64,000 nt of DNA from the NCBI RefSeq assembly GCF_019039035.1, contig NZ_JAHNZT010000001.1:62001-126000 (forward strand), in the 5' to 3' direction. The stretch's first letter is position 1. Each line of letters begins with the position of its first letter. Under the pieces are notes generated by a model. The model saw only the letters and a list, made by a program, of their open reading frames with translations. It had not been told where the DNA came from and made no database searches. The stretch comes from Citreicoccus inhibens. Its GTDB lineage: Bacteria > Myxococcota > Myxococcia > Myxococcales > Myxococcaceae. Both the position numbers and the translations under genes were made by a program. This document shows, one piece after another, positions 40,183-48,140 of this stretch.

Positions 40183-40362
40183 CACCCCTCCAACCAGGTC
40201 CGATTTGACGGCGGCAACTCCAAGCTGTCGGACGCGCTCTTCCGCGCGGGCAAGCACCACGAGCTGCTCGCCATCAGCGGCGCCCCCCATCACGTGGTGG
40301 ACCCGCTCCTCAACACACACCTGTGGGAGCGGGTGATGCGCCACCTCCACGACACTCTCTAG
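40183..40362 (+). pseudogene. 3' remnant of an S9 (prolyl oligopeptidase/DPP-IV) peptidase gene
   Basis: The frame reads VRFDGGNSKLSDALFRAGKHHELL, then HLWERVMRHLHDTL and TAG. The spacing N-S-x-x-L-x-x-A-L-x-x-A-G-K-x-x-E-L, followed later by H-x-W-x-R-x-x-R-x-L, matches the last 60 or so residues of DPP-IV-like peptidases (helix after the catalytic Asp). The catalytic His position appears altered (GAPHHV), and nothing upstream encodes the rest. The stop overlaps that of the convergent monooxygenase. No other gene is visible in 40009-40182. Confidence 0.55.
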
Positions 40363-41846
40363 GTTGCCTCGGCTGAACGCGGGGGCCCGAACCATTGCGT
40401 GAGGGCCGCACGCAGTCCCTGGTCCGTGCCCTCCCCGACCCACGCGACGTGTCCGTCCGGACGAATCAGCACCGCGGCCGGCGCCGTCACGAGCCCCAAC
40501 ACCGGGAGTTCCCACGCCCCCGTGCAGCGCGCCGCGACTCGGCGAACCCGGTCCGCCCAGGGCGCGACATCGAGTGGGCCACGCTCGTCGAAGTCGAGCA
40601 GCACCGGCCGCGCGTCATGCAACAGGTGGAACACACGCCGGGGCCCCTCGGCCGTCATCAGGTCGAGGTCCGGCATGCGCCGCCCGAGCAACGGATGTCC
40701 GTTGCCCAGGTCGTAGTGGATGTCCAGACCCGACATCATCGCCGCGTACTGCTTGCGTGGCCCGTCCATCCGCAGCAACTCCGCCAGCGTCTCCCGCACG
40801 GCGTCCATCCGCGCGTCACCGCGGCTCAGCGCGGTCTGCGCCAGGGTCTTCCGCAGCGCACGGGCCGCGATGGGGTGTCGCTCGGCTTGGTACGTGTCGA
40901 GCAGGTCGTCCGGCGAGACACCGCGCACCACCTGGGCCAGCTTCCATCCCAGGTTCACGGCATCCTGCACACCGAGGTTGAGCCCCTGTCCGCCCATCGG
41001 AGAATGCACGTGGGCCGCGTCGCCGGCCAGGAGCACCCGCCCGTTGCGGTAGGACGCCGCCTGCCGGGTCATGTCGGTGAAGCGCGAGAGGTACGTGGCG
41101 CGTTGCAGGCCGTAGTCCGTCCCGTAGAGCGCGATGAGCCCCTGGCGCAACGTCTCGAGCGTCGGCGCGTCTGCCGTGCAGACCTGCTCCTCTCGCAGCA
41201 CCACGCCCACGCGCCCGTCCTCCAGCTTGCCCATCGCGAAGGTGCCCTTCTCGTCCCGACGAATGCCGAAGGTCGGCGTGCCGGTCATCTCGACCTCGGC
41301 GATGAGGTAGCTGATCGACGCGTCCCACCCCGGGAACGCAATGCCTGCCGCCTTGCGGATGAGGCTGCGGCCCCCATCGCATCCGACGAGGTACTTCGCA
41401 CGCACCACGCGGCCATCGGACAACGTCACGTCGACGCCGGTGTCATCCTGCGCGAAGCCCGTCACTTCGCACCCTCGCGCCATGGGCACCGCCAGCTCGC
41501 CCACCCACTCCGCCAGGATGCGCTCGAAGCGCTCCTGCACGAGCGCGAGCCCGTGGTTGTGACGCGTTGGAAAGTCGCTGAGGTCCAGCGGCGCCTGCCC
41601 GAACGCGACGTTCTGGACCGTTTGTCCTTGCGAGGTGAAGCGCTCGACGACCCCGCGCTGGTCGAGCACCTCCAGGCTGCGCGCGTGCAGCCCACGCGAG
41701 CGGGTGCCGACGACCTCCTGACCGGCGCGCCGCTCGACGATGAGCACGTCCACCCGCGCCAACGCCAGCTCCGCCGCCAGCATCAGCCCGGTCGGGCCCC
41801 CTCCCGAGATCACCACCGCGTGCTGCGTCACGTCGTCCGCGTGCAT
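40359..41846 (-). CDS. FAD-dependent aromatic-ring monooxygenase (PHBH fold, Rox/PgaE-like)
   Basis: 495 residues from ATG 41846 (MHADDVTQHAVVISGGGPTGLMLA). First FAD motif GGGPTGLMLAAELAL (about residue 15). DG motif YLVGCDGGRSLIRKAAGI (about 155). Second FAD motif GRVLLAGDAAHVHSPMGGQGLN (about 285). A thioredoxin-like C-terminal domain without cysteines (about 400-495) with RPVLLDFDERGPL completes the layout of class A monooxygenases acting on polyketides, phenols or rifamycins. Similarity in form to rifampicin monooxygenase is noted, but antibiotic inactivation is only one possibility. It has no operon partner. Confidence 0.9.
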   Translation of the reverse strand: MHADDVTQHAVVISGGGPTGLMLAAELALARVDVLIVERRAGQEVVGTRSRGLHARSLEVLDQRGVVERFTSQGQTVQNVAFGQAPLDLSDFPTRHNHGLALVQERFERILAEWVGELAVPMARGCEVTGFAQDDTGVDVTLSDGRVVRAKYLVGCDGGRSLIRKAAGIAFPGWDASISYLIAEVEMTGTPTFGIRRDEKGTFAMGKLEDGRVGVVLREEQVCTADAPTLETLRQGLIALYGTDYGLQRATYLSRFTDMTRQAASYRNGRVLLAGDAAHVHSPMGGQGLNLGVQDAVNLGWKLAQVVRGVSPDDLLDTYQAERHPIAARALRKTLAQTALSRGDARMDAVRETLAELLRMDGPRKQYAAMMSGLDIHYDLGNGHPLLGRRMPDLDLMTAEGPRRVFHLLHDARPVLLDFDERGPLDVAPWADRVRRVAARCTGAWELPVLGLVTAPAAVLIRPDGHVAWVGEGTDQGLRAALTQWFGPPRSAEAT

Positions 41847-42103
41847 GCCTCAGTCCTCCCGCGCTTGGAACGAAACGGGCAAGGGTGGAGCACGGGCAGG
41901 GGGGCTTGCGGCAACACCCGGGGTCTGGCATCTGCTGACAGTGGAGAGCGCGGTTGCCCTACGGAGTCACCTTCGGGGCGCCCATTTTCTCAGCCCCCAA
42001 TTCCTGAGAGGGATAGGCCCACGCAAGCGGCCACCCGACCTCTTGATTCGCCGGGCGGTTTCTTCTAACCGAGCCAGATCAACCGTCTCTTCCAGGGAGT
42101 GTG

Positions 42104-42997
42104 ATGAAAGCACTGTTTGCCGCATTGCTGTTGTTCACGACCGCCGCCCAAGCGGAGTCCAAGCCGGTCAAGCTCTTCATCGACGGGGGCAATCCCTTCC
42201 TGCACGTCGACGCGAAGGACGCCCCCACCGTGGGCGACGAGGTCACGCTGTTCGCCGATGCGAATGGCTCGAAGGCCGTGGGCACCGCGGTCGTCATGGA
42301 AGTGAAGGGCGCCCTCGTCCGCCTCAACGCCGACGCAACCAAGAGCGGCGCGAAGTTCGCGCGCGCCATCAAGCCCGCCCCCGTGGCGGCTCCCGCCCCG
42401 GCCGCCGCGCCTGCTCCGGCCCCCGCTCCCGCCCCCGTGGCGGTGGAGCCTCCGCCGCCCGCCCCGCCCACGCCGCCTGCCGAGGCCGTGGAGCCCGCCC
42501 CGCGCCTGCGCGGAACCCTGGCGTCCGGACTCGTCCGCGTCACGATGCACAACAACTCCGAGGAGGCGTGGACCGACTGCATGCTGCGCTTCTCGGACGA
42601 GCGCTTCTTCAAGGTGGGCCGCGTGGCCGCGGGCGCGGACGACACCGTGATGAAGGTGAAGTTCTCCAGCCCTCCGGTGCCTGCCAGTGACCGCGTCGTC
42701 GTCAAGTGCGTCCAGGGCGAGGCCGAGTTCCTCTACGCCGAGCCCGCTCGCCCCGCCGCGATCAAGGGGTACGCCGTGGGCGATGGCGACCGCGTGACGG
42801 TCTTCAATCAGAGCGAGAAGGACTGGACCCAGTGCGACGTGCGCAAGCCCGACGGCAGCCACTATGTCCTGGGCAACTTGGAGGCGGGCGACCAGAACTC
42901 CATCCGCGGCGGTCTGTTCAAGAAGGACCCGAAGCCCGGCGTGCAGTGGCTGAAACTCATCTGTGCCGAAGGTGAGTTGGAGACATCCTTCAAGTAG
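42104..42997 (+). CDS. secreted protein with Pro/Ala-rich linker, function unknown
   Basis: 297 residues from ATG 42104, directly after GGGAGTGT. Signal peptide (MKALFAALLLFTTAAQA). A small N-terminal domain (KLFIDGGNPFLHVDAKD, VVMEVKGALVRLNADA), then an Ala/Pro linker (APAPAAAPAPAPAPAPVAV), then two similar beta domains: VRVTMHNNSEEAWTDCMLRF...DERFFKVGRVAAG and DRVTVFNQSEKDWTQCDVRK...SHYVLGNLEAG. The internal repeat, with one Cys each side, suggests duplicated beta-sandwiches. It is followed by a strong terminator and is not part of the biosynthetic operon. Confidence 0.8.
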   Translation: MKALFAALLLFTTAAQAESKPVKLFIDGGNPFLHVDAKDAPTVGDEVTLFADANGSKAVGTAVVMEVKGALVRLNADATKSGAKFARAIKPAPVAAPAPAAAPAPAPAPAPVAVEPPPPAPPTPPAEAVEPAPRLRGTLASGLVRVTMHNNSEEAWTDCMLRFSDERFFKVGRVAAGADDTVMKVKFSSPPVPASDRVVVKCVQGEAEFLYAEPARPAAIKGYAVGDGDRVTVFNQSEKDWTQCDVRKPDGSHYVLGNLEAGDQNSIRGGLFKKDPKPGVQWLKLICAEGELETSFK

Positions 42998-43038
42998 CCC
43001 CACGCGCGCCTACCCGAGCGCGCTATCTCTGCCGAGCC

Positions 43039-43078
43039 CCGCGGCCCGCCTCCGGAACTCAACCGGGGCGGGCCGTGG
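43039..43078 (+). terminator. strong GC hairpin terminator
   Basis: The arm from 43042 (CGGCCCGCCTCCGG) pairs with CCGGGGCGGGCCG ending at 43075, with one bulge; three more pairs extend the stem to 43039 and 43078. The loop is AACTCAA. TGTTT follows on the plus strand. It terminates the secreted-protein gene and insulates the biosynthetic operon starting at 43280. Confidence 0.7.
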
Positions 43079-43118
43079 TGTTTCGTGCGAAGCCCGCTCG
43101 GCGCCGCCACGTCGCAAA

Positions 43119-43148
43119 TTCAAGACAGATAAGAAATACCCCTATGTT
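43119..43148 (+). promoter_or_regulatory. AT-rich putative promoter region of the biosynthetic operon
   Basis: The only AT-rich island (43115-43150) between the terminator and the first biosynthetic gene. A weak pair TTCAAG (43119-43124) and TATGTT (43143-43148) with an 18-base gap could be a sigma70-like promoter 130 bases before the start at 43280. No operator, sigma54 -24/-12 motif or regulator gene is adjacent. Confidence 0.25.
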
Positions 43149-43279
43149 CTGAAGAGCCCTCCATTCCAGTACCGGGGGACGAAGGACATTCCGGGGCTCC
43201 ACGGCCATTCTCGGCGCCGGCTGTATCTACCCCCACCATTCCCAGACATACCTTTGGGTCCGCGCCGGAAACGCCGCTC

Positions 43280-45025
43280 ATGAGCGAGCCACTCAGCACA
43301 TTGCGAGCAGACCTGTTCCTGCTGCACGCGCCGAGTGTCTATGATTTCCGCGACCGGGACGACGTGCTGTTCGCCTATCTGAGCGACTCCGACAGCGTCA
43401 ACGTCACGTCCATCTACGAGATGTATCCGATTGGCTTCCTCGCGCTGAAGGAGCACCTGCGCGCGCACGGCCTCTCGGTGGACATCGTCAACGTGGCGGC
43501 GCTGATGCTCCAGCACCCGGCGCTGGACGTGGACCGGCTCCTGGAGCGGCTGGAGGCCCCGGTCTTCGGCGTGGACTTGCACTGGCTGGCGCACGGCCAC
43601 GGCGCCATCGAGCTGGCGGGCCGAATCAAGCGAGCCCATCCCGAGGCGATCATCCTCTGCGGAGGAATCTCCGCCACGTATTACGCGGAGCAGCTCATCC
43701 AGTACCCGGCCATTGACGTCGTGGTGCAGGGCTACGACACGCTGGAGCCCACGCGGCGGTTGGTCGAGCGCATCCAGCGCGGTGAGCGGAACCTGGAGGG
43801 CATCCCCAACCTCCTGTTCAAGCGCCAGGGCCGCATCGAGCGCACCGGCTTCGCGCACAAGCCCGCCCGCGACTCCAACGACGCCACGGTGGACTGGGGC
43901 TTCTACCGGGACGCCCCCGGCGACGTGGCCGCGACGCGGCTCATCATGACGCTGCCCAACACCGGGTGCGCGTATGACTGTGGTTGGTGTGGAGGATCGC
44001 GCTCGGCGTTCCGTCAGGTCATGGGCGTCAAGAAGACGCTCATCCCGAAGCACCACCAGCGCGTCGTCGATGAGCTGCGCACCCTGGGCCCCACCGCCAC
44101 GCAGACGGGCATCTACGCGCTCCAGTGCTACTCGGAGACGCGCCCGCGCTTCCACGCGTATCTGGATGCAGTGCGCGAGGCCGGCTACCGCCAGCTCTTC
44201 GTCGAGCAGTTCCACCTCACGCCCGAGGACACGCTGCGGCGGATGGGTCAGGCCAGTCAGACCTACATCCTCTTGTCGCCCGAGTCGCATGACCCGGTCA
44301 TCAGCAAGCTGGCCGGGCGCGGGACGTACACGATGGAGCAGATGGAGGCGTGGATTCCGCGCGCGCTCGACGCGGGTATCGCGGGCGTCCTCATCTGGTT
44401 CTTCCTCGGGATGCCCCAGCAGACGCCGCAGTCCATCTCCGACACAGTGGACTACTGCATCGGCCTCCTGGAGCGCTTTCCGGGCCGGCGTGTGCTGCCC
44501 CTGCTGTGTCCCATGGTGCCATTCCTGGACCCGGGCTCGCGCTTCTTCGAGGACCCCGAGCCCCATGGCTATCGCCTCTTCCACCGCACGCTGGAGGAGC
44601 ACCGGCGCGCCTTGGTGGAGCCGCTCTGGCATCGGCGGCTGAACTACGAGACGCGCTGGCTGTCACGGCGCCAGCTCCAGGACGCCACGTACGGCGCGGT
44701 GGCTCGCCTCGTGGAAGCCAAGGGACAGGCGGGCGTGCTCCCTCGCGGCGTGTGCCAGGGAATCCTCTCCGCCATCTCCGAAACCGAGACACTGCTCGGT
44801 GAGATGGAACAAGCGCTGACGCGGGATGGTGCGCTGACCGCTCCGCTGCGCGACGACATCCGCGCGTACAACCGGCGCGTCCTGTCGCACTCGAGCGACC
44901 AGATCGTGCCCCTCCCCCGCCCCTTCGGAGGTCGCTGGTTCGACGACTTCACCGTGCCCGCGTCAATGCTGGCGCAGCTGCAAGGGAAGGCCTTCCACGC
45001 GGCGCGCGCCCAAGGAGAAGGCTGA
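43280..45025 (+). CDS. cobalamin-binding-type radical SAM protein, first gene of the biosynthetic operon
   Basis: 581 residues. N-terminal B12-binding-like Rossmann domain about residues 45-160 (YEMYPIGFLALKEHLRAHGL, FGVDLHWLAHGHG, IILCGGISATYYAEQL). The radical SAM [4Fe-4S] motif CAYDCGWC (CxxxCxxC, about residue 230) is preceded by MTLPNTGC and followed by barrel segments with FVEQFHLTPEDTLRRMG and ILLSPESHDP. The opening LLHAPSVYDFR and EMYPIGF recall the Ta0216 (TIGR04190-like) family, from memory. Only three bases separate it from the next gene, so it is co-transcribed with the proline-oxidising set. The reaction is unknown; methylation at an unactivated carbon or another radical step is inference. 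Confidence 0.85.
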   Translation: MSEPLSTLRADLFLLHAPSVYDFRDRDDVLFAYLSDSDSVNVTSIYEMYPIGFLALKEHLRAHGLSVDIVNVAALMLQHPALDVDRLLERLEAPVFGVDLHWLAHGHGAIELAGRIKRAHPEAIILCGGISATYYAEQLIQYPAIDVVVQGYDTLEPTRRLVERIQRGERNLEGIPNLLFKRQGRIERTGFAHKPARDSNDATVDWGFYRDAPGDVAATRLIMTLPNTGCAYDCGWCGGSRSAFRQVMGVKKTLIPKHHQRVVDELRTLGPTATQTGIYALQCYSETRPRFHAYLDAVREAGYRQLFVEQFHLTPEDTLRRMGQASQTYILLSPESHDPVISKLAGRGTYTMEQMEAWIPRALDAGIAGVLIWFFLGMPQQTPQSISDTVDYCIGLLERFPGRRVLPLLCPMVPFLDPGSRFFEDPEPHGYRLFHRTLEEHRRALVEPLWHRRLNYETRWLSRRQLQDATYGAVARLVEAKGQAGVLPRGVCQGILSAISETETLLGEMEQALTRDGALTAPLRDDIRAYNRRVLSHSSDQIVPLPRPFGGRWFDDFTVPASMLAQLQGKAFHAARAQGEG

Positions 45026-45028
45026 GCC

Positions 45029-46174
45029 ATGGACTTCGCGTGGGCGCCCGAAGACGCGCGGATGAAGTCGGACGCCGCCGCGTTCGGCCGCGAGCGCCTC
45101 GCCTTCGACGTGGGGGCGTTGGACCGCGACGGGACCTTCAATCACGAGGGCTGGCGGCGGGCCGCGGAGTTCGGCGTGCTCGGCCTTTCCCTCCCGCGTC
45201 GCTACGGAGGCGCCGAGCGGCCGCTGCTCACCACCGTCCAGGCGATGGAGGGCTTGGGGCTGGGGTGCACAGACAACGGCCTCTGGTTCGCGTTGGGCGC
45301 GCACCTGTGGGCGTGCGCGTGGCCCATCCTCCTGGTGGGCACGGAGGAGCAGAAGGAGCGCTACCTGCCCTCGCTGGCCCGCGGGGTGCGCGTGGGCAGC
45401 CACGCGATGACCGAGCCGGAGGCGGGCTCGGACGTGGCGGCGCTGCGCACGACGGCCACCCGGCGCGGAGCGGGCTATGTCCTCCAGGGCCGCAAAATCT
45501 TCGTCACCAACGGGCCCGTCGCGGACCTGACCGTGGTCTTCGCGACGGTGGACCCCGCGCGGGGACGCGAAGGTCTGACGGCCTTCCTGGTGGAGCGTGG
45601 GCAACCGGGCCTCCACCTGGAGCGCACGGTTTCGAAGATGGGGCTCAGGACCGCGAGCATGGGCGAGCTGCGGCTGGACGGCTGCGAGGTTCCGGTGTCA
45701 CAGCGCCTGGGTGAAGAGGGCGCGGGCCTGCCCTTGTTCGCGCAGCTCATGGAGTACGAGCGCGGCCTCATCCTCGCCCCGGCGCTCGGCGTGATGGAGC
45801 GAATCCTGGAGCGCTGCGTGCGCCACGCGCGCGAGCGTCGGCAGTTCGAGCGGCGCATCGGCGACTTCCAGGCCGTGTCCACCAAGCTGGTGGAGATGCG
45901 GCTGCGCCTGGAGACAGCGCGCGGGCTGCTGTACCGCTTCGCGTGGCTCAAGCAGCAGGGCCGCAGCGCGATGTTGGAAGCATCGCTGGTGAAGCTCCAC
46001 GTGAGCGAGGCCTGGGTGCAGACGTGCCTGGACGCGATGCAGGTCCACGGCGGCCAGGGCTACCTCACGGAGACGGGGTTGGAGCGGGAAGCGCGCGATG
46101 CGCTGGGGAGTCGCATCTTCTCCGGCACCTCGGAGATCCAGCGAGACCTCGTGGCTCGGATGATGGGCCTCTGA
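45029..46174 (+). CDS. acyl-CoA-dehydrogenase-like flavoprotein, predicted prolyl-S-carrier oxidase (PltE-like)
   Basis: 381 residues, the normal length. FAD and substrate motifs of the family: HAMTEPEAGSDVAALRTTA (about residue 130), RKIFVTNGPVADLTVVFA, the flavin-binding HARERRQFERRIGDFQAV and the C-terminal GGQGYLTETGLEREARDALGSRIFSGTSEIQRDLVARMM. With the proline-specific ligase and free carrier protein that follow, it fits the PltE/RedW-type enzyme that oxidises prolyl-S-carrier twice to pyrrolyl-2-carboxyl-S-carrier. Sequence alone would allow other acyl substrates; context makes proline most likely. It follows the radical SAM gene by three bases. Confidence 0.88.
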   Translation: MDFAWAPEDARMKSDAAAFGRERLAFDVGALDRDGTFNHEGWRRAAEFGVLGLSLPRRYGGAERPLLTTVQAMEGLGLGCTDNGLWFALGAHLWACAWPILLVGTEEQKERYLPSLARGVRVGSHAMTEPEAGSDVAALRTTATRRGAGYVLQGRKIFVTNGPVADLTVVFATVDPARGREGLTAFLVERGQPGLHLERTVSKMGLRTASMGELRLDGCEVPVSQRLGEEGAGLPLFAQLMEYERGLILAPALGVMERILERCVRHARERRQFERRIGDFQAVSTKLVEMRLRLETARGLLYRFAWLKQQGRSAMLEASLVKLHVSEAWVQTCLDAMQVHGGQGYLTETGLEREARDALGSRIFSGTSEIQRDLVARMMGL

Positions 46175-46193
46175 CGAGGCGAGAGGGGGACGC

Positions 46194-47759
46194 ATGCTGT
46201 ATCCGTTGCTCGAAGACAGCGCGCGTGCTTTCGCCCACCTGCCCGCCGTCATCGACGGCCTTCGCGTCCTGACGTTCGGCGAGTTGGACGCGGCGGCCGG
46301 GCGCTTGGCGCGCACGCTGAGAGCCCACGGCATTGGACGGGGCCATCGCGTGGGCCTCCACCTGGACAAGTCGCTGGAGGCCGTGGTGGGGCTGTTGGGC
46401 ATCCTGCGCGCTGGCGCCGCCTACGTGCCCTTGGATGGCAGCGCGCCCGCGTGGCGGCTGGAGTTCATCGCGCGCGACTGCGAGCTGTCCGGAGTGCTCA
46501 CCACGCCCGCCTGGATGGACACGCTGGGCTCCGTGAGCAGCCTGCGCTGCGCCATCCTCGTTGGGGCCACGCCCCAGGAGTGGCGCGCCGAGCCAGGCGG
46601 CCCGCCGACCCTCTCGTGGGACGCGGCGCTCGCGGGTCCCGACACAAGCGAGCCCTCCCCAGTGGAAGGCTCGCCCGAGGACCTGGCGTACATCCTCTAC
46701 ACCTCGGGCTCCACCGGGCAGCCCAAGGGGGTGATGCTCAGCCACCGCGCCGCGCGCGCGTTCGTGGACTGGGCCCACGCCGAGGCGGACATCCGGCCCG
46801 GGGACCGCGTGTCGAGCCACGCGCCCCTCCACTTCGACCTGTCCATCCTCGACCTCTTCGCGGCGGTGAAGGGGGGCGCGGCCATCGTCCTGGTGCCGCC
46901 GGCGCTGTCTGTCTTTCCTCGCGAGCTGGCGGACTTCATCGAGGCCCAGCACATCAGCGTCTGGTACTCCGTGCCCTCGGTGCTCACGCAGTTGGTGGCG
47001 CGAGGCGAGCTGGGGCGCCACGGCTTCCGAGCCCTGCGCACCGTGCTCTTCGCGGGCGAGGTCTTCCCGCTGAAGTACTTGCGCCGCTTCGTCCAGACAC
47101 TGCCGCACGTGCGCTGCCTCAACCTCTACGGGCCCACCGAGACGAACGTGTGCACGTTCCAGCCGGTGGGGCCGCGCGAGCTGGCGGGCACCGAGAGCCT
47201 GCCCATTGGACAAGCGTGCTGCGGGGACGAGGTGTTCCTCCTCGGCGATGACGGCGCGGAGGCGCGGCCGGGGGACGAAGGGGAGCTGTGCGTGGCGGGC
47301 CCCACCGTGATGAGCGGCTACTGGGGCATGCCGGAGCGCACGCGGGCCGTGCTGGGGCCACTCCTGGGACGGGCGCGCGCGTACCGGACGGGCGACCGCG
47401 CCCGGCGCGACGAGGCGGGCGTCCTCCACTTCCTGGGGCGCCGTGACGACCTGGTGAAAGTACGAGGACACCGCGTGGAGCTGAGCGCGGTGGAGGAGGT
47501 GCTGCTGCGGCATCCGGACGTGGAGGAGAGCGCGGCGGTGACGCTGCCCGACGAGCTCACCGGCAACGAGCTGCGGGCCTTCGTCGTGCTCCGTGCCGCG
47601 TCCGCCATCAGCCCGCAAGAACTCAGGATGCACTGCGCGGAGTACCTGCCCCGCTACATGGTCCCCGCCCGCATCGACCCATGTCGCGCCTTGCCGAAGA
47701 CGACGACGGGGAAGAAGGACCGGGTACGGCTCCAGGAGCGGGCGCGCGAGCTCGGGTGA
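46194..47759 (+). CDS. stand-alone adenylation enzyme, predicted L-proline-AMP ligase (PltF-like)
   Basis: 521 residues. ANL core motifs: LAYILYTSGSTGQPKGVML (A3, about residue 165), HFDLSILDLF (A4), LNLYGPTETNVC (A5), GELCVAGPTVMSGYWG (A6), YRTGDRARRDEAG (A7), GRRDDLVKVRGHRVEL (A8) and KTTTGKKDR (A10 Lys). Aligning to GrsA-Phe positions 235, 236, 239, 278, 299, 301, 322, 330 and 331 by eye gives D-L-L-Y-L-A-L-V-C, the code I recall for PltF-type proline ligases. No carrier is fused; the free PCP 81 bases downstream is the partner. It activates L-proline and loads it for oxidation to pyrrole. Confidence 0.92.
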   Translation: MLYPLLEDSARAFAHLPAVIDGLRVLTFGELDAAAGRLARTLRAHGIGRGHRVGLHLDKSLEAVVGLLGILRAGAAYVPLDGSAPAWRLEFIARDCELSGVLTTPAWMDTLGSVSSLRCAILVGATPQEWRAEPGGPPTLSWDAALAGPDTSEPSPVEGSPEDLAYILYTSGSTGQPKGVMLSHRAARAFVDWAHAEADIRPGDRVSSHAPLHFDLSILDLFAAVKGGAAIVLVPPALSVFPRELADFIEAQHISVWYSVPSVLTQLVARGELGRHGFRALRTVLFAGEVFPLKYLRRFVQTLPHVRCLNLYGPTETNVCTFQPVGPRELAGTESLPIGQACCGDEVFLLGDDGAEARPGDEGELCVAGPTVMSGYWGMPERTRAVLGPLLGRARAYRTGDRARRDEAGVLHFLGRRDDLVKVRGHRVELSAVEEVLLRHPDVEESAAVTLPDELTGNELRAFVVLRAASAISPQELRMHCAEYLPRYMVPARIDPCRALPKTTTGKKDRVRLQERARELG

Positions 47760-47840
47760 GTCCGCCCCGATGACGCAGGTTCAACTCACGGGTCGATGAC
47801 CCGACGGGCGTGCCATGCCCAGAAGCCGGAGTGAACGCCA

Positions 47841-48140
47841 GTGAATCAGACAATCGGGGACTTTACCGAGGAGCAGGTCGCTCGAATCATCCGCGACCAC
47901 ATCGACCAGGAGTTCCTCTTCCGCTCGCGCGACGCGGGGCTGACCGAGGAGGACAGCCTCATCTCTCGCGGGGTCATCGACTCGATGGGGCTGTTCCGGC
48001 TCGTGAACTTCCTGGAGCGGCGCTTCGCCATCTGCGTCAGCCCGCCGGACATCGTCATGGACAACTTCCGCAGCCTGCAGGCTATCCGCGTCTTCACCCT
48101 CGCCCGGCTGCGCGCCAGGGCCTGCGCGGAGCAATGCTGA
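47841..48140 (+). CDS. free peptidyl carrier protein (PltL-like)
   Basis: 99 residues. The phosphopantetheine site is the Ser in GVIDSMGLFRLVNFLE (about residue 50), with the preceding LTEEDSLISRG and C-terminal helices as in type II carriers. It is placed directly after the proline ligase and overlaps the next gene. It is predicted to carry prolyl- then pyrrolyl-2-carboxyl thioester. A 4'-phosphopantetheinyl transferase is not encoded in the window. Confidence 0.9.
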   Translation: MNQTIGDFTEEQVARIIRDHIDQEFLFRSRDAGLTEEDSLISRGVIDSMGLFRLVNFLERRFAICVSPPDIVMDNFRSLQAIRVFTLARLRARACAEQC

